A DNA stretch of 64,000 bases from Zopfochytrium polystomum (lineage: Eukaryota > Chytridiomycota > Chytridiomycetes > Chytridiales > Chytridiaceae): assembly GCA_025765615.1 (NCBI GenBank), contig JAIVFJ010000149.1:99613-163612 (forward strand), read 5' to 3'. Below the pieces are notes generated by a model. That model saw nothing but the letters and a program-made list of their open reading frames with translations, did no database searches and had not been told where the DNA came from. Every line of letters begins with the position of its first letter. The first letter of the stretch is position 1. A program made the position numbers and the translations under genes. Positions 8,755 through 20,544 of this stretch are shown here, one piece after another.

Positions 8755-9310
8755 GTGTGAGATTCCTAATCTCACTGATCGTGGTCTTAGCTGGGGTCTC
8801 CCTAACAGCTCTTCCCCAGTTGTGACTATGTCATTATATTGGCCCCTATATTTATTTTATCTTTCTTACCATTCATCACATCCCTCACAGGCTCTAGTGT
8901 TTATCACTATAAAAGAGCATCCTGTGGTCCTTGTGCTGAATGGGCCTAAGCACAAGGGGCACACCCCTTATTCATCCTATTCATTCTTATTTTTACTCAT
9001 TTTCCTTTTCTCTCATTTTTCCACCTTTCAATCCACTGTCCCTGCACTGATGTGGCCTCAAAGCCTCAAATATGTTCACCCCAAATTTGGAGGCAGGAGA
9101 GACACGGGGGGGGGGGGGGGGGTGTGGCTGGAAGAATGATTCATCCTTCCAAATTGTTCCTTCTTTCATTTTCTCTTTTCTCCCTTTCTTCCTTCTTTTC
9201 TTCTTTCTCTCCTCCCCTTCCCTATAAATACTTCCTCTCTTCTTCTCTTTTATCCTATATATATCTACTCTCTCTCAATAAATCCTACCTAGGTAACAAC
9301 CAATCCTTTT
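8755..9310 (+). repeat. LTR family B, plus-strand copy (3' end approximate)
   Basis: Starts TGTGAGATTCCTAATCTCAC, whose GAGATT/AATCTC arms form a short terminal palindrome. It has a TATA-like CCCTATAAATACTT near 9220 and AATAAA near 9279. A G run lies at about 9105-9121. A diverged opposite-strand copy at about 61440-62090 shares the start, the middle (CACAAGG... block, GATGTGGCC) and the TATA region. The 3' boundary is uncertain. Confidence 0.6.
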
Positions 9311-9540
9311 CTTTCCTCTTTGGTGTTTCTCCCCAGGCCAGTGCTACCAGACCAAGCTAGGAGAGATATGATTCCCCCAGGCCAGTCTGTGTATGCCAAG
9401 CTGGGGGCAAGGTTTCTATCCCCTTTTGCTAAACTTTAGCAGCGGTCTCACGCCCCCAGCATGAAATCCCACTTAGCGGCTCTCACTGTGTAGACTTGCC
9501 ATCCACTAGTGATTCCATCAGGCAGTGGGCCTATTAGCCC

Positions 9541-9640
9541 ATGACCTCACCTTGATCACCAATATGGACAATCAGGGCTTGAACCTGGGGCCTGTACGGT
9601 ACTCTTCATTGAGCCATTCCACTTGGTCTAGCTGTCCTTG
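9541..9640 (-). repeat. tRNA-derived SINE-like sequence
   Basis: On the minus strand TGGCTCAATGA (9606-9616) resembles a pol III box A, and GGTTCAAGCCC (9575-9585) resembles a box B. Their spacing is about 20 nt between boxes, somewhat shorter than in a tRNA. It does not fold as a functional tRNA by eye. Confidence 0.35.
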
Positions 9641-9659
9641 AATGAAGACAGAATTGAAT

Positions 9660-9806
9660 CACATGATCCATCTTTGTTGAGTTTGAGCTGAATCCAGGGT
9701 ACTGGCTCTGCTAATAACCAGGAGCTTCCCATCTTAAAGACTTGTCTTATCCCTTTTGCCACTAGACTATAGATGAGCCCCTGAAGATGAAGAGGAGATC
9801 TCATAG
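9660..9806 (-). repeat. SINE-like repeat, copy A
   Basis: On the minus strand a perfect box A-like TAGTCTAGTGG lies at 9759-9769. The sequence before it (CTATGAGATC, GGCTCAT) and after it (GATGGGAAGCTC, TGGTT, CAGTACCCTGG-like) also occurs, diverged, on the plus strand at 60677-60780. The shared structure supports a dispersed pol III-type repeat family. Confidence 0.45.
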
Positions 9807-10067
9807 AGGACCTAACATCGCGCCCTTCACCAACCCAGGCCAATTCGTATTAGTATTACATTTGTTCGCTCCGTTATAACAGAACAGAAGAATAATGTTG
9901 AAACTGGGGGAATCGAAATATCAAGTAAGGAGTAGGAGGAGTGGGGAGTGAGAGGTAGGTAGGGGGGGAAGGGGGACGAAAGAGTTTAAGGAAGAATGTG
10001 GAGGAAAAAAAGAGAGTAACCAAACAAGCAAACAAACAAACAAACAAAAAAGGTATTCTTTTTGTTT

Positions 10068-13009
10068 TTAAACATTCTTCACAACAGGCTTGACCGCCGG
10101 AATCTCTGGAAACGACGACGAAATCTCCTCGTAGCACCAATCGATAAACTTGTGCACGAGACCCGGGGGGATGCCGTAGGTGGGGTGCTGCTGGTCTTGC
10201 GGCCAGATGGTGTAGTTCACCATGTTGTCGCCAAACTCTTGCCGCAGAAACTTTTTGACAGACTTTTTCAGCGCCAGGCGTGCTTCCCGCGAGAGCTCCT
10301 TGTAGTCCTTGACCACGCGGCACACGAGACTGCGAGCGGCGCAGGGTGGTGGTGGTAGGGGGTAGTTGGAGGGGTCGTGGAGGAAGTGGAAGGTGAGAGC
10401 GGGGTGCAAGAGAAGACTTGATGAGAAAAAAGCGAAATGTGCAACAACCCCGATCCCCAAAGAAAAAGCAAAATGATGCCGCGGCGCCTCACGTGTTGTA
10501 TCTAGTGAGCGGGATCCCATCCGACGTGACCGCGTGGACGGGTGGCGCCCACGCGCGATGTCCATCGACGGCGTCCAAGGCATCGGGGTCCTCCTTCCGC
10601 ATAAACAGCGGGCTCTCGGACCGGTCGTCGCTGTCGCCGGTCGTCGACGGCGGCGGTGGCGGCGCAGCAGCCGCCGCCACCACCGTGGCCGTCCTCCGCC
10701 CCGCATGCACGCCCGCCAGAACGGCCGGCAGCATCAGCGACTCGTCCATGTCCTCGTCCTCCGTCTCGAGCGGCGCCGACGCGATCTTGGTCGACGGCCG
10801 CGCGCGCTTTGTTGCGGGCGCGCCCTGGAGCGGCGACCCGCCGCCCCGCTTGTTCGCCACGGCCGCGACGCGCTGCGCGAGCTCCGCCGCGGCGGCGGCG
10901 GCGGGCATGCCGTTCGGCCGCGTGAGTCCGTTCCGCGGCGTTCGAGTGACCGCCGCGGCCGAAACGACCGGCGAATTCATGGCGTGTGTCGGGGATTCGG
11001 TTGGGCACTGGCCAGTGATGGGAAGGACTGGGATCATAGAGCGAAAATTCTCGAATTCGTTCTTCACTCCTGCCGTAAACCAAGCCATGAACCTTGTCGC
11101 CAGTCCGCTGGGTATCCCCAACAGATTCAGCACGTCGACCACATTTGTTGGGTCGTGGTTCAGAGGTACGGGGAACAGGCAGTTCTTCAACTGCAAACCC
11201 TCAGAAGGCGCGTGGTCGTTTAAAAACTCAATGATTCCGCAGCAAATTCGAGCAAGCAGACTGAAGTTTCTGCCGCTCTCGTGGAGGAAATTGCCGAATT
11301 CCGGGGAAACGATGGATCTCCATGGCCGCAGGTCGTCGCCGACGGGTACGTCTGCAGGAAAGTTACGGCCGTGGATATTGAAGCGACTGAGTGCCTCTTC
11401 CGGAGATTGTCGATGGTGGCTGACGGATGGGCTTGGGAGCAAGTCGACGGGACTGCTGCTCGGTGGTCCACGTTGCGCACCAGAGCTGGTGGAAGTCTGC
11501 GGAGTATCCAGTTGTAAGGCAGGCGGCCTCCCTCTCGCGTCCGATTCTAGCTTGGATAGTACTTCAGCAACAAACAGCTTTACGAGATTACCGGGTATTG
11601 CGATCGCGGACTGCTGGAAGTGAATGCTTTTAATCTGATAATATGGTAGACCGTGTTGGGCGCAAAATTGATTAACCCACTGAGCGCTTATTTCCGGCTT
11701 CCGGTTGGGAAAGTGCTCGTGGATAATGTCGGTCCACGCTCTATATTCAGCGTTCAACGAACCGTCGTCCAACGGTTGCGGCCGTGCGGATGGAATTTTG
11801 CGATGACCTGGAGCGTCTTGCAGGCGAAAAGCATAGGTGGACGCCGATGATGCCAGCAAAGATTCGGCGGAGGCATTATCTCGTGAAGGCTGCGCGAGTC
11901 TCGTCCCACCAGCGGCGGTTGATTGATGTTTAAATATTTCCGCCAGTCGTTTTCCGAGAACTTTACTGAAGGCTTCTGCGACGCCGTAGGGAAGAAGTGT
12001 GTTGCCTTTGGCGTCTCTTCGAACGGGCTGCCCGGGAAGTTGTGATTTGAAGAATTCAGTCGCAAATTCCTCGAGAATCAAATGTTGAGCTGCCGGGAGG
12101 GAATGGTAGTAACGTTCATAGTCGACTCTTAAAACATTGGTCCAGGGAACGTCTGGTACAATCCGATCAGCTGCAGACGATTCTGACGCGGCGCCATTCG
12201 ATGGGGTTGCAGTCTTCGCTGCTGCAGGGGCTCCATTTATCGATGGTTTGAAATCATCGCTGCCGTTTGGGTACGCCGAAACTGGAACGGCAGTCGATTT
12301 TTGAAAACGAGGGTTAAGTGCCGTAGTCCCCATGGCAGACCCTGTTCCAGGATCTCTCGATGCTGCACCAGCTAAAGCTGCTGATCCGTGCTGCGCCTGC
12401 TGCTGCTGCTGTTGTTGCTGGTGCTGTTGTTGTTGCTGCTGCTGCTGTTGTTGTTGCAGTTGCTGCTGATGCTGCTGCTGATGTTGCTGCTGCTGTTGTT
12501 GCTGTTGCTGCTGAGTTAGGCTGGTCATTGTGGTGTAATAGGTCCTGTAGCGGATGAGTTCCGTCTCCAGATGCTCCACTCGACTCCTCAATATGGCAGA
12601 TTTCGCCTCCTCCTGACGAAGCTGCTCTGCCACAGCGAGCCGATCTTCGAGCAACGCAATGTACTTGTCCTTGTACGATTCCTCCGCCGGCTGCGCAGAT
12701 GAAGGGGCCTGGGAACCGAGTTGTTGCTGGCGCTGCCCTTGCTGCTGCTGCTGCTGCGGCGGCGGTTGGATCGGCGGCGGATGCGGCTGCGGCTGCTGCG
12801 GTTGGGGCGGCATCGGTTGCCTCGATTGAGGAGGCTTATCCTGGTCCGGCGCGATCAACCCGCGGGCAAGGCGCTGCTGTAGCAGGTGCTGCTGGTGCTG
12901 CTGCAGTTGCTGCTGCTGCTGCTGCTGCTGCAGAAGGGCGCCCGAGCTCGCGCGACCGGGCCCAAGGCCCTGCTGCGTGTGCAGCTGCTGTTGGATCTGC
13001 TGTTGAAGA

Positions 13010-13041
<32 letters not shown>

Positions 13042-13101
13042 CTGGTGGTGGAAGAGGTGCTGAGCCTGCTGCAGTTGGGGCCGTTGCTGCGCATGTTTCA
13101 T
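10068..13101 (-). CDS. PolyQ protein with four repeats of an unrecognised module
   Basis: Two exons: 13101-10493 and 10329-10068. The intron runs 10492-10330 with donor GTGAGG and acceptor CGCAG, and the phase matches. About 956 residues. Residues 1-235 are Gln-rich with a coiled-coil-like segment (KYIALLEDRLAVAEQLRQEE) and a second Q tract. Then comes a module of roughly 60-100 residues seen four times, each ending in a similar helix: LPYGVAEAF (near 375), IPGNLVKLF (near 505), IPSGLATRF (near 663) and IPPGLVHKF (near 925). Between modules 3 and 4 there is a low-complexity stretch with a basic KRARPSTK motif, possibly a nuclear signal. I do not recognise the family. A nuclear regulatory role is a guess from composition. 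An upstream in-frame ATG at 13311 exists; I chose 13101 because the intervening codons look like untranslated simple sequence. Confidence 0.75.
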
Positions 13102-13691
13102 TGTAGGGGCGGGGAGGCTATCTCTCCTCAAGCGGCGATGGGATCCGCTTTCAGGTTGTGTTGTGTGTGCGTGGGGGGGCGGTCGCCCAGGGCGCCGGAG
13201 GAACTCCAAGTCAAGGTCTGTCTTGCTCAGACCAACGGCACGGCGCGCTCGTTTTCGTGTGTGAGTGTGTGTGTTGCGTGTCAGTGGGGACGGGAGGAAA
13301 AAATTTTTCATTTATTCCCATCAATTGAAACGCCGGACAATTTCGCCAATTTCGCGATGGGAGAGAGCAAGACACTCACTAGAAGAACGCGTGGTAACAA
13401 CGACGGACATTGCACATGATTCCCTTCGTCGTGGAAGAAGAAAAAGAAAAAATAGAGAGAGAGAGAGAGCGAAAGGAACAAAAGAAAAGAGCTAATCAGA
13501 GAAATAAAACAAACACGGAATTGGACGGACTGCACAACGCAAACGGGTTCAGAAGCAACAACAGAAAATAAAGAAAACAACAACACGCACACAGCGACAG
13601 AACACGCACGGAGCGACAAAAGTTGATTCGGCAGAACACACACAAGACACCAACACCACATACTCCCCGCCCAACCGCACAACCAAAGATT
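13102..13691. other. Intergenic, about 590 bp
   Basis: Promoter side of the polyQ gene and 3' side of RIB3. Contains a short GA tract (about 13456-13470) and A-rich sequence. No gene seen. Confidence 0.6.
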
Positions 13692-15658
13692 TCACCAGTC
13701 CTCCCCAAACCCATTGTTTTGGCGGTACCGAACGAGATCCGCAATGGTGATGATTTTCAACCCCCACTTTCGCGCAAACACCATCAGCTCGTCGCGCCGC
13801 GCCATGCCGCCCTCGTCCAGAACAATCTCGCAGATCGCCGCCGCCGGCTCCTTTCCAGCCAACTTGGCCAGGTCGACCGACGCTTCTGTGTGGCCCACGC
13901 GCCGGAGGACGCCGCCCGGCTGCGCCCGCAGCGGAAACACGTGGCCGGGTCTTTGGAACTGCTGGGCGGTCGTCGACGCCGTTCCTAGCGCTTTGATGGT
14001 TTTGGCTCGGTCCTCGGACGAAATGCCGGTGGTCGTGCCCAGATCTGATGTACCCGCGTTTTGCAAGTGTCAATTTCGAGAGACTTCGTTACGAACGAGG
14101 GGGGAAAGTGAGCAGATAGGAAGACGTACCACCCCGAAGGTCCACACTGATTGTGTACGCTGTCTTAAAGGTGTCTTCGTTCTTTTGCACCATCAGCGGC
14201 AGTTCCAGTTCCTCGAGACGCTTTGCTTCCATTGGAACGCAAATGAGACCGCTAAAGAACCCACATTAGCGGCACGAAACGATGATGAAAGAGCGCAACG
14301 TGGAACTAACCTGGTGTGACGAATCATAAACGCCATCTTCTCCGGTGTTGCGTCTTGCGCGGGTAAGATCAAGTCGCCTTCGTTCTCGCGGTCTTCATTA
14401 TCGACGGCGACGACAAATTCTCCGCGACGGAAGGCTTCGATCGCAGACTCGATGGAGTCGAACCCTGCCTCAACAGCGGCCGCGGGCGATGTCCCTAGAG
14501 CCACGGCACGAGCGCTGGGTCGGCTGGTGCCAAGCGATGCGGCGTGTTGTGGGGTGTAGTAGCTTCCAAGGGTTGCGCTTGTCCACGATCGACCGAACGG
14601 GGAGTCTTGGTGAAGGATCACGGGGTGGCCCGAGATGAAAATCGCATCGATGACGCAAGCGCCGATCGTCGGTGGTGACAAGAACAGCCGTGACAAAAGC
14701 TGAGTGATGGCCGATGGGTATCCTGCCCCGTCCGTCTCGGAACCGGGTGAAGCCGGGTCTGCCGGTCTCCGCAGGCCGCTGTTGAGGTTTCCGTTCAGTC
14801 TGCTAGAAAGGGCTGCCACGGCCACGGGAGGTAGCCGAATCACAACAAAGTCTGCGATCGCCCCCTCCTCGATCATCCCAAGATCTGGGGACCCCAGGTA
14901 TTGGCCACCTTCTACCGTGGCAGATCGGAGGAGCTGGAGGAGACCGGCCTCAAGTTTTCTTGGGTTAGACTCTTTCGCAATAAGGTCCTTTGCGGCAGCG
15001 TGCAGCTGGAGCCACAGGTTTGGCGGCGATAAATTAATGTTGCCTGTGCTCATACCGGGTGGGTTGGACTTTGTTGGAGCAGTGGAGTAATGATGAATCT
15101 TTGGGGCTGACTTTGAGGGGAAGACGGGGCTTTGACTTATGACAACTGCTGAAGTGGTTCCCGACGACAGTGCTAGCGAGAGATCGTAGGCCTTTGAGCC
15201 CAACACCTATTCGTTCGTTGTTGAGGTACACTGTTCAGCTCCAGTGCCGGGATGTGTAACAGGGCAGCCAGACAATCACTGCGCACGGAGGGCAACGTTA
15301 CCTCCAAACCGGGAACCGGCGAGGCGCCTCCGAGCACGATGGCGGTGTTTACGAGGCCAGGCAGGACGAGGTATCCAGGGGCAGAGACCGAGATGGCGGG
15401 AGAGGCGGACACGAAGGCATCGTCCCGATCGGAGGCGGACGACGACCCCGGCGATCGCACGGTGGAGGAGTCGTCGGACAGGCGCGAGAACCTCGCGACG
15501 GCGGTGGGGGCAGGAGCAGGGGACGGAGCGGGGGCGGAGGGAGTTGTGGCGGGGGTGGCGGAGAAGGCGATGGAGCCGCGCGGAACGAGGGTGTCGAGCG
15601 AGGCACCGCGCAGGAAGGCCACGCCCTCGATGCGCACTTGGTCGGAGGGGGCAGGCAT
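13692..15658 (-). CDS. RIB3: 3,4-dihydroxy-2-butanone 4-phosphate synthase with an amidohydrolase-like N-terminal half
   Basis: The C-terminal half is DHBP synthase, which turns ribulose 5-phosphate into the four-carbon riboflavin precursor. It has [15 protein letters not shown], the acidic metal site [29 protein letters not shown] with [11 protein letters not shown] and [10 protein letters not shown], so it looks complete and active. Exons: 15658-15230, 15191-14311, 14251-14130 and 14044-13692. The last two introns (59 and 85 nt) fit phase and family exactly. The first (38 nt) is tentative. The front about 330 residues resemble shrunken amidohydrolase ends: VLPGLVNT without the HxH metal site, SSGTTSAVV, then a C-terminal block with [16 protein letters not shown]. 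No Met lies between that block and the DHBP domain, so the fusion is translated as one protein. Confidence 0.85.
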
Positions 15659-16017
15659 CAGTTGCGCTGTTGTTGTTCGATACTGCTGCTGTTTTTGGGT
15701 TTGCGAGCTGGGCGAGGGCGAGCGGGCGATTCGTGACTGTGACTTGGGATTTGTGGGTCTTTTTCTGGGGGGTTTTTTCGTTTTTGCTTTTTTTTTTTTT
15801 TTTTTGGTTTCTTTTCGTTTCGATTCGATTTGCTCTGCCTTTCTGGACTTTTCGTCGTCGGTTCTCTTTTGTGGTTTTTTTTGTATTTTTGGTTTTGTTT
15901 TTTCCCTTTTTTCACAGGCGGCGATGATTCGAAATTCCCTGCAAAATGTTTTTTCGCCGACGGCCCGCGGCCGGCCGTTCGGGTTATTTTGTTTTTTTAC
16001 CTGCTGACTATCTGTCC

Positions 16018-16061
<44 letters not shown>

Positions 16062-16225
16062 GCCTGTCTGTCTGCCAGTGGGTCTGTCTGCAAGTGTGTT
16101 GTGTGTGGGTATCCCGCAATCAAATCTGCACGAAAAGAAAGATCGCCCAAAATTCGGAGAATCAAATATTCAAAATATTCATGTGTGCGTGTGTGTGTGC
16201 GTGTGCATGACGCAACAACTTCCGA
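15659..16225. other. Intergenic with T18 run and CTGT microsatellite
   Basis: T18 at 15788-15805, then TCTG/CTGT repeats at about 16009-16080 and a short GT tract near 16185-16203. It is the promoter side of RIB3 and the 3' side of ELP4. No gene seen. Confidence 0.6.
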
Positions 16226-17241
16226 TTAAAAATCAATTCCGCTCGCGGCTCCTCCTCCTCTGTCTCTGTCTGCCGCACCACCCGCCGCCGATTTCTTTCG
16301 CGACGACAAAGCAGCCGACGATTTCGGCGATTCGCTTTCGCGATCTCCTTCGTCCGGCGGCAGCCTGAACGCTTCGATCTTGAACCGCTTCCGCCGGACC
16401 TGGAACGCCAGCGAGTGCAGGTCCGTGTTGGCCACGCGGCTCGCCGACGTCAGGCTGCTCAGCACGGGTAGCCGGTGCACGTGCAGCAGCCCGTGGTACT
16501 CCGACGTGTAGGCGTCGCCGAAATACCGCCGAGACACTTGCAGAGAGAGAGGGGGGGAATGGGGGAAACCAAATATCAACGAGGAAAACAAAAATTATAC
16601 CGCTTACTTTCAAACGATTCCACTTCGAGAACGCCGTCGACGACGTGATGCAACCGGCGAACGTAGGGTGAGGAGCTCAGCCCGTGGCTATCGTCGTACA
16701 ATACCGCCGGAATGGTCATCATGCAAACGGCCTGGATTCCTTTGAGAGCGGCTCTCAGCCCCACAAGAAACCTGACAAGCGCCTAAAACAAAAAGACGGT
16801 AAGTGTTCCGGGCGTTGGCTGTCGCTTTGCTGCAAGTCCAAGTTGGTTGCCGTACCTGCCACATGGCAATTTGATCAGAAGAGTCGCCCCAGAGGGGAGA
16901 GGCAATCGACTGGATTGCGACGCGAAGCATGTTTGGAGTTCCTGGGCTGAGCAATAGTAAGAAGGAGAACAGCACAACTCTGTGAACACTATGATAGTAT
17001 TTTCAGGCACCTGAATCTGCCACTTGCGCATATCTCCTTGAGGGTTGCAAGCAGCTTGTCGTAGACCGTGGAGGCCGCCATGCCGGACTCGACCCATTCG
17101 TTGACGTCAATCAACGCGACCCTTCCGGCCGCGGACTCCAACGTCGACTGGCTCACAGCTTTCGTAATGTCAAACTTGAAGCAATACGTTCCAGATCCTC
17201 AATGAGTTGCGGGTTCGGTGGGAATATTAGTTGTAAAGTCA

Positions 17242-17275
<34 letters not shown>

Positions 17276-17822
17276 GTTCGCTGCGAGGCTCACCTCTACT
17301 GGCGTTGGGCTTTCCCAAGATCTCTCCAAACCTCCCCTGGTTCTGATACCGCCACGCAATCTTCAACTCCCTCTCGGCCCGCAAGCTCCCGAGCTGCCGC
17401 GCGAGGCCCTCCTTTCCGCCGACGTCCACCTCCTCGCCGTCGGCGCCGTCGTCGTCCTCCTCGGTGCCGACGGGCACCATCAGGCTCCGCATCACGTCGA
17501 GCGGGTGCTCGACGTCGGCCGCGGACGCAACGCAGACCGAGTGGCCCGCCGCGAACCCCTGCGCGACAAAGTAGCGGAGGATGAGCCGGGCGAAGCCGGA
17601 CGCCGGCGTGTCCTCGTGCACGAGCGCGAGCGAGCCGGCTGGCAAGCCGCCGCCAAAGACGTCGTCGAGCGTCGGGATGCCGGTCGACGTGATCATCAGG
17701 CCGTTGTGCGAGGATATCCGCGTCGACGGCGGCACGTCGGCGACCGCGGCGGCGGGCCCGATGGATCGGCCCGTCGTCGCCGCCGCCGAGACTGCGGGCA
17801 CCCGCTTCTTGAAGGACGACAT
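16226..17822 (-). CDS. ELP4: Elongator complex protein 4
   Basis: Exons 17822-17294, 17197-17011, 16946-16856, 16782-16608 and 16536-16226; all four introns (96, 64, 73 and 71 nt) keep phase. About 430 residues. The RecA-like fold of ELP4 is seen in order: STGIPTLDDVFGGGLPAGS, VHEDTPASGFARLILRYFV, IAWRYQ, YCFKFDITK, LRVAIQSIASPLWGD, and the C-terminal YHGLLHVHRLP ... KRFKIEAF. ELP4 forms a hexameric ring with ELP5 and ELP6 and helps Elongator modify wobble uridine in tRNA. The first intron carries a T31 run in sense (17243-17273), far longer than a normal pyrimidine tract. The start is divergent from the kinesin gene, 116 bp away. Confidence 0.92.
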
Positions 17823-17938
17823 GTCACAACAGTTGAATCCAGCCACCTGTACACGACAATTCCTCCAAGCTGTACCCTCCCCTCTAACGATCAACCCGCC
17901 CCGTCGCATTCGGCCGCGCCATCCCGATCCCAGACTTG
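17823..17938. promoter_or_regulatory. Divergent promoter, ELP4 / kinesin
   Basis: Only 116 bp separate two start codons that point away from each other, so the two genes must share or overlap their promoters. I see no clear TATA box. Confidence 0.55.
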
Positions 17939-20511
17939 ATGAGTGATGAAGAGACGGAAGCTCCACGAGATAGATCGCACATGCGCATGGACCCCGCCGC
18001 CGTACAGCAGTACGACCACGCCAGGGCAGCCTTTGCAAACTACGAGCAAGTCGCACAACACCACCACCACCACCAATCGCCGCCGAGCTCACTGAGCGAC
18101 GGCTCGCCGCCCAGCACATCCGACGCGGCCGCCGGTGGCGGCGGCGGTGGAGGTATCGGAATCGGGATCGGGTACCCCGACGCTACGGCGGCCGGGAATC
18201 CGACAACGACGGCGACGCCGCCGCCGCCGACGCCGCACATCCGGGTCGTGGTGCGGGTGCGGCCGCTGAGCGAGGCGGAGCGGCACAAGTCGGAGGAGCG
18301 GGCGGTCTTGTGCGACGGGGACGCGCAGACGCTGCATGTTGCGAGGATGGCTGAGGGCCTCGGCGACGGCGAGGGCGGGCCTGCGGGGTTGGCGGCGGCG
18401 GCTGCGGCTGCTGCGGCTGCGGTGGGGCCCGGCGGCGGGGCGGGAGGACCCGCGGCGGCGGCGGCTGCTGCTGCTGCGGCGGCGGCGGTGGGGGCGGCTG
18501 GCTCGTGGGGTAGAGGGGCGGGCGGTGTTGCGGCGAGCCGGTGGAAGACGGTGACGTTCCACAGGGTGTGGGGGGAGGATGCGCCGCAGCGAACCGTTTT
18601 TAACGAGTCTGGTGCTAAAGACATGGTCTTGCAGGCGATCAACGGGTGAGAGGGTGAAGCAAACAAGAGATGTTGCGGAGGGGGGTCATGGCAGGAGCGG
18701 GGAAACTGTGTTTGACGAATGCGGCTAATGCTGTTTCCTTCTGCTTTCTGCTTTTTACTTCTTCTTCTCTCCTGCGAGTATAGGTACAACGCCACGATCT
18801 TTGCGTTCGGCCAAACCGGTAGCGGAAAGACGTTCACGATCACCGGGCCCGAGGAGGAATGGGACACGTCCGCCGATACGGCGGGGATCGTGCCGCGCGC
18901 GCTCGAGTTTCTGTTCGACCAAGTTGGCGCCATCCGCGAGTCACAGTCGAACCGGCCAGAGCAAGGGCAGAGCATCACCGTCCGCGCCGCCTTTCTCGAG
19001 ATTTACAACGAGCAAGTGCAGGACCTCTTGAATCCGGGGCCGTCCAACCTTGCGATTCGATGGACCGCTGCGAGGGGATTCTACGTGGAGAATCTGTTTG
19101 TCGCGGACTGCGACGTGCTCGAAGACTGCATGGCCGTTCTGGAGGAAGGTAAGTGCTGGAAGAGGGAAGGGGGGCGGAGCGCGTTCAAGGCAAAAGGAGT
19201 GGTTGCACAAACGAAGTGAAATTCGACAGACTGAGCAATGCTCGGAATGCCAGGGATGAGAAACCGAACCACAGGGTCGCATCGGCTGAACGAAAACTCG
19301 AGTCGCAGTCACTCCATCATGACCGTCTACGTCGACTCGTGCACCATCGATTCCGATGACGGCGAGCCCGTGATCCGCCACGGGAAGATCAGCTTTGTCG
19401 ATCTTGCAGGTAGCGTTGACGGACTAGAAAACAATAACCAGCGCTGACGGTCTGCAGGCAGCGAGAAAGTCAAGGAGTCAAAGGCAACTGGAGAGACCCT
19501 CACGGAAACCCTCAATATAAACAAGAGCTTACTGACGCTCGGTAAGTGATTACCTTCGCGGCTTGGGTATATGTTCCCCCTCCAACCCCATCGCTTGCAC
19601 CTCTCGTTCTCGTTAACTAATAAAACACGAAAAAATTTCTTCAACGCCAGGCAACTGCATTTCGGCCCTATCCGACCCCGTCAAGCGCAACTCGCACATC
19701 CCCTACCGCGACTCGAAGCTAACGAAGCTCCTCGCCGACTCGCTCGGCGGCTCCGGCCTGGCGCTCATGATCGCCTGCGTCTCGCCCGCGTCGCTCAACA
19801 TCGCCGAAACGCTCAAAACCCTGCGGTACGCGCACCGCGCCAAGCGCATCGAGAACCGGGGCGTGCGTCCGACGGTCGACCCCGCGCGCGACGCCGTGCT
19901 GCAGCTGCGCCGCGAGGTCAAAGGGCTGAGGCGCGAGAACGCGGAGCTGCGCGCTCGCATGTCGGACAAGGCGGCGGCTGGTGCGGTTGCGGCGGCGGCG
20001 GCGCCTCCTCTCGACCGGCAGGGGTACTCGCTCGGGGGGCGGCGGCGGCGGGGCGACGGCGACGACGGCGACGGCGACGGGGGTGTCGCAGCGGTGAGTC
20101 CGTCTCCCGCGACGACGGGTCACCCGCCGCCGAACTCTGCGCCGCCGATGGCGCTGCCGCGGCTGGTCGTCCCGTCGCCGCGGCAGGCGGTGTCTGTCGA
20201 CGCGCGGCCGCCGCGGCGGGAGCGTCGTGGAGGGGGCGGGGGCCGCGCGGGCGCGGCGGCGGCCGCGGGGACGGCGCTGCTGCCGTCGCTGTTTGAGCAG
20301 CGGCCCGTGTCGAACTTTGAGAGCTACGACTGGGGGGACGGCGGTGGGGGTGGTGCTGCGAGCGCGCAGAGCTTTGGCGGGAGCACGCCGTTTCACATGG
20401 ATTACTTTTATGCTCCGTTCCAGCCGTTTTGGCCGCTGAGCGCCGTGGCGGCGGTGGACCCGAACGAGGCGTACGTCGTCGAGGACTTCGGTGAGCCGAA
20501 TGACATTTGCC

Positions 20512-20544
<33 letters not shown>

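Noticed and set aside
12360..13106. Plus-strand Ala/Leu-rich open frames
   Set aside because: Antisense of CAG-type polyQ codons in the minus-strand gene.
18040..18978. Minus-strand frame of 312 codons across the kinesin exons
   Set aside because: Low-complexity shadow of the Gly/Ala-rich insert; no domain, and it crosses a well-supported intron.
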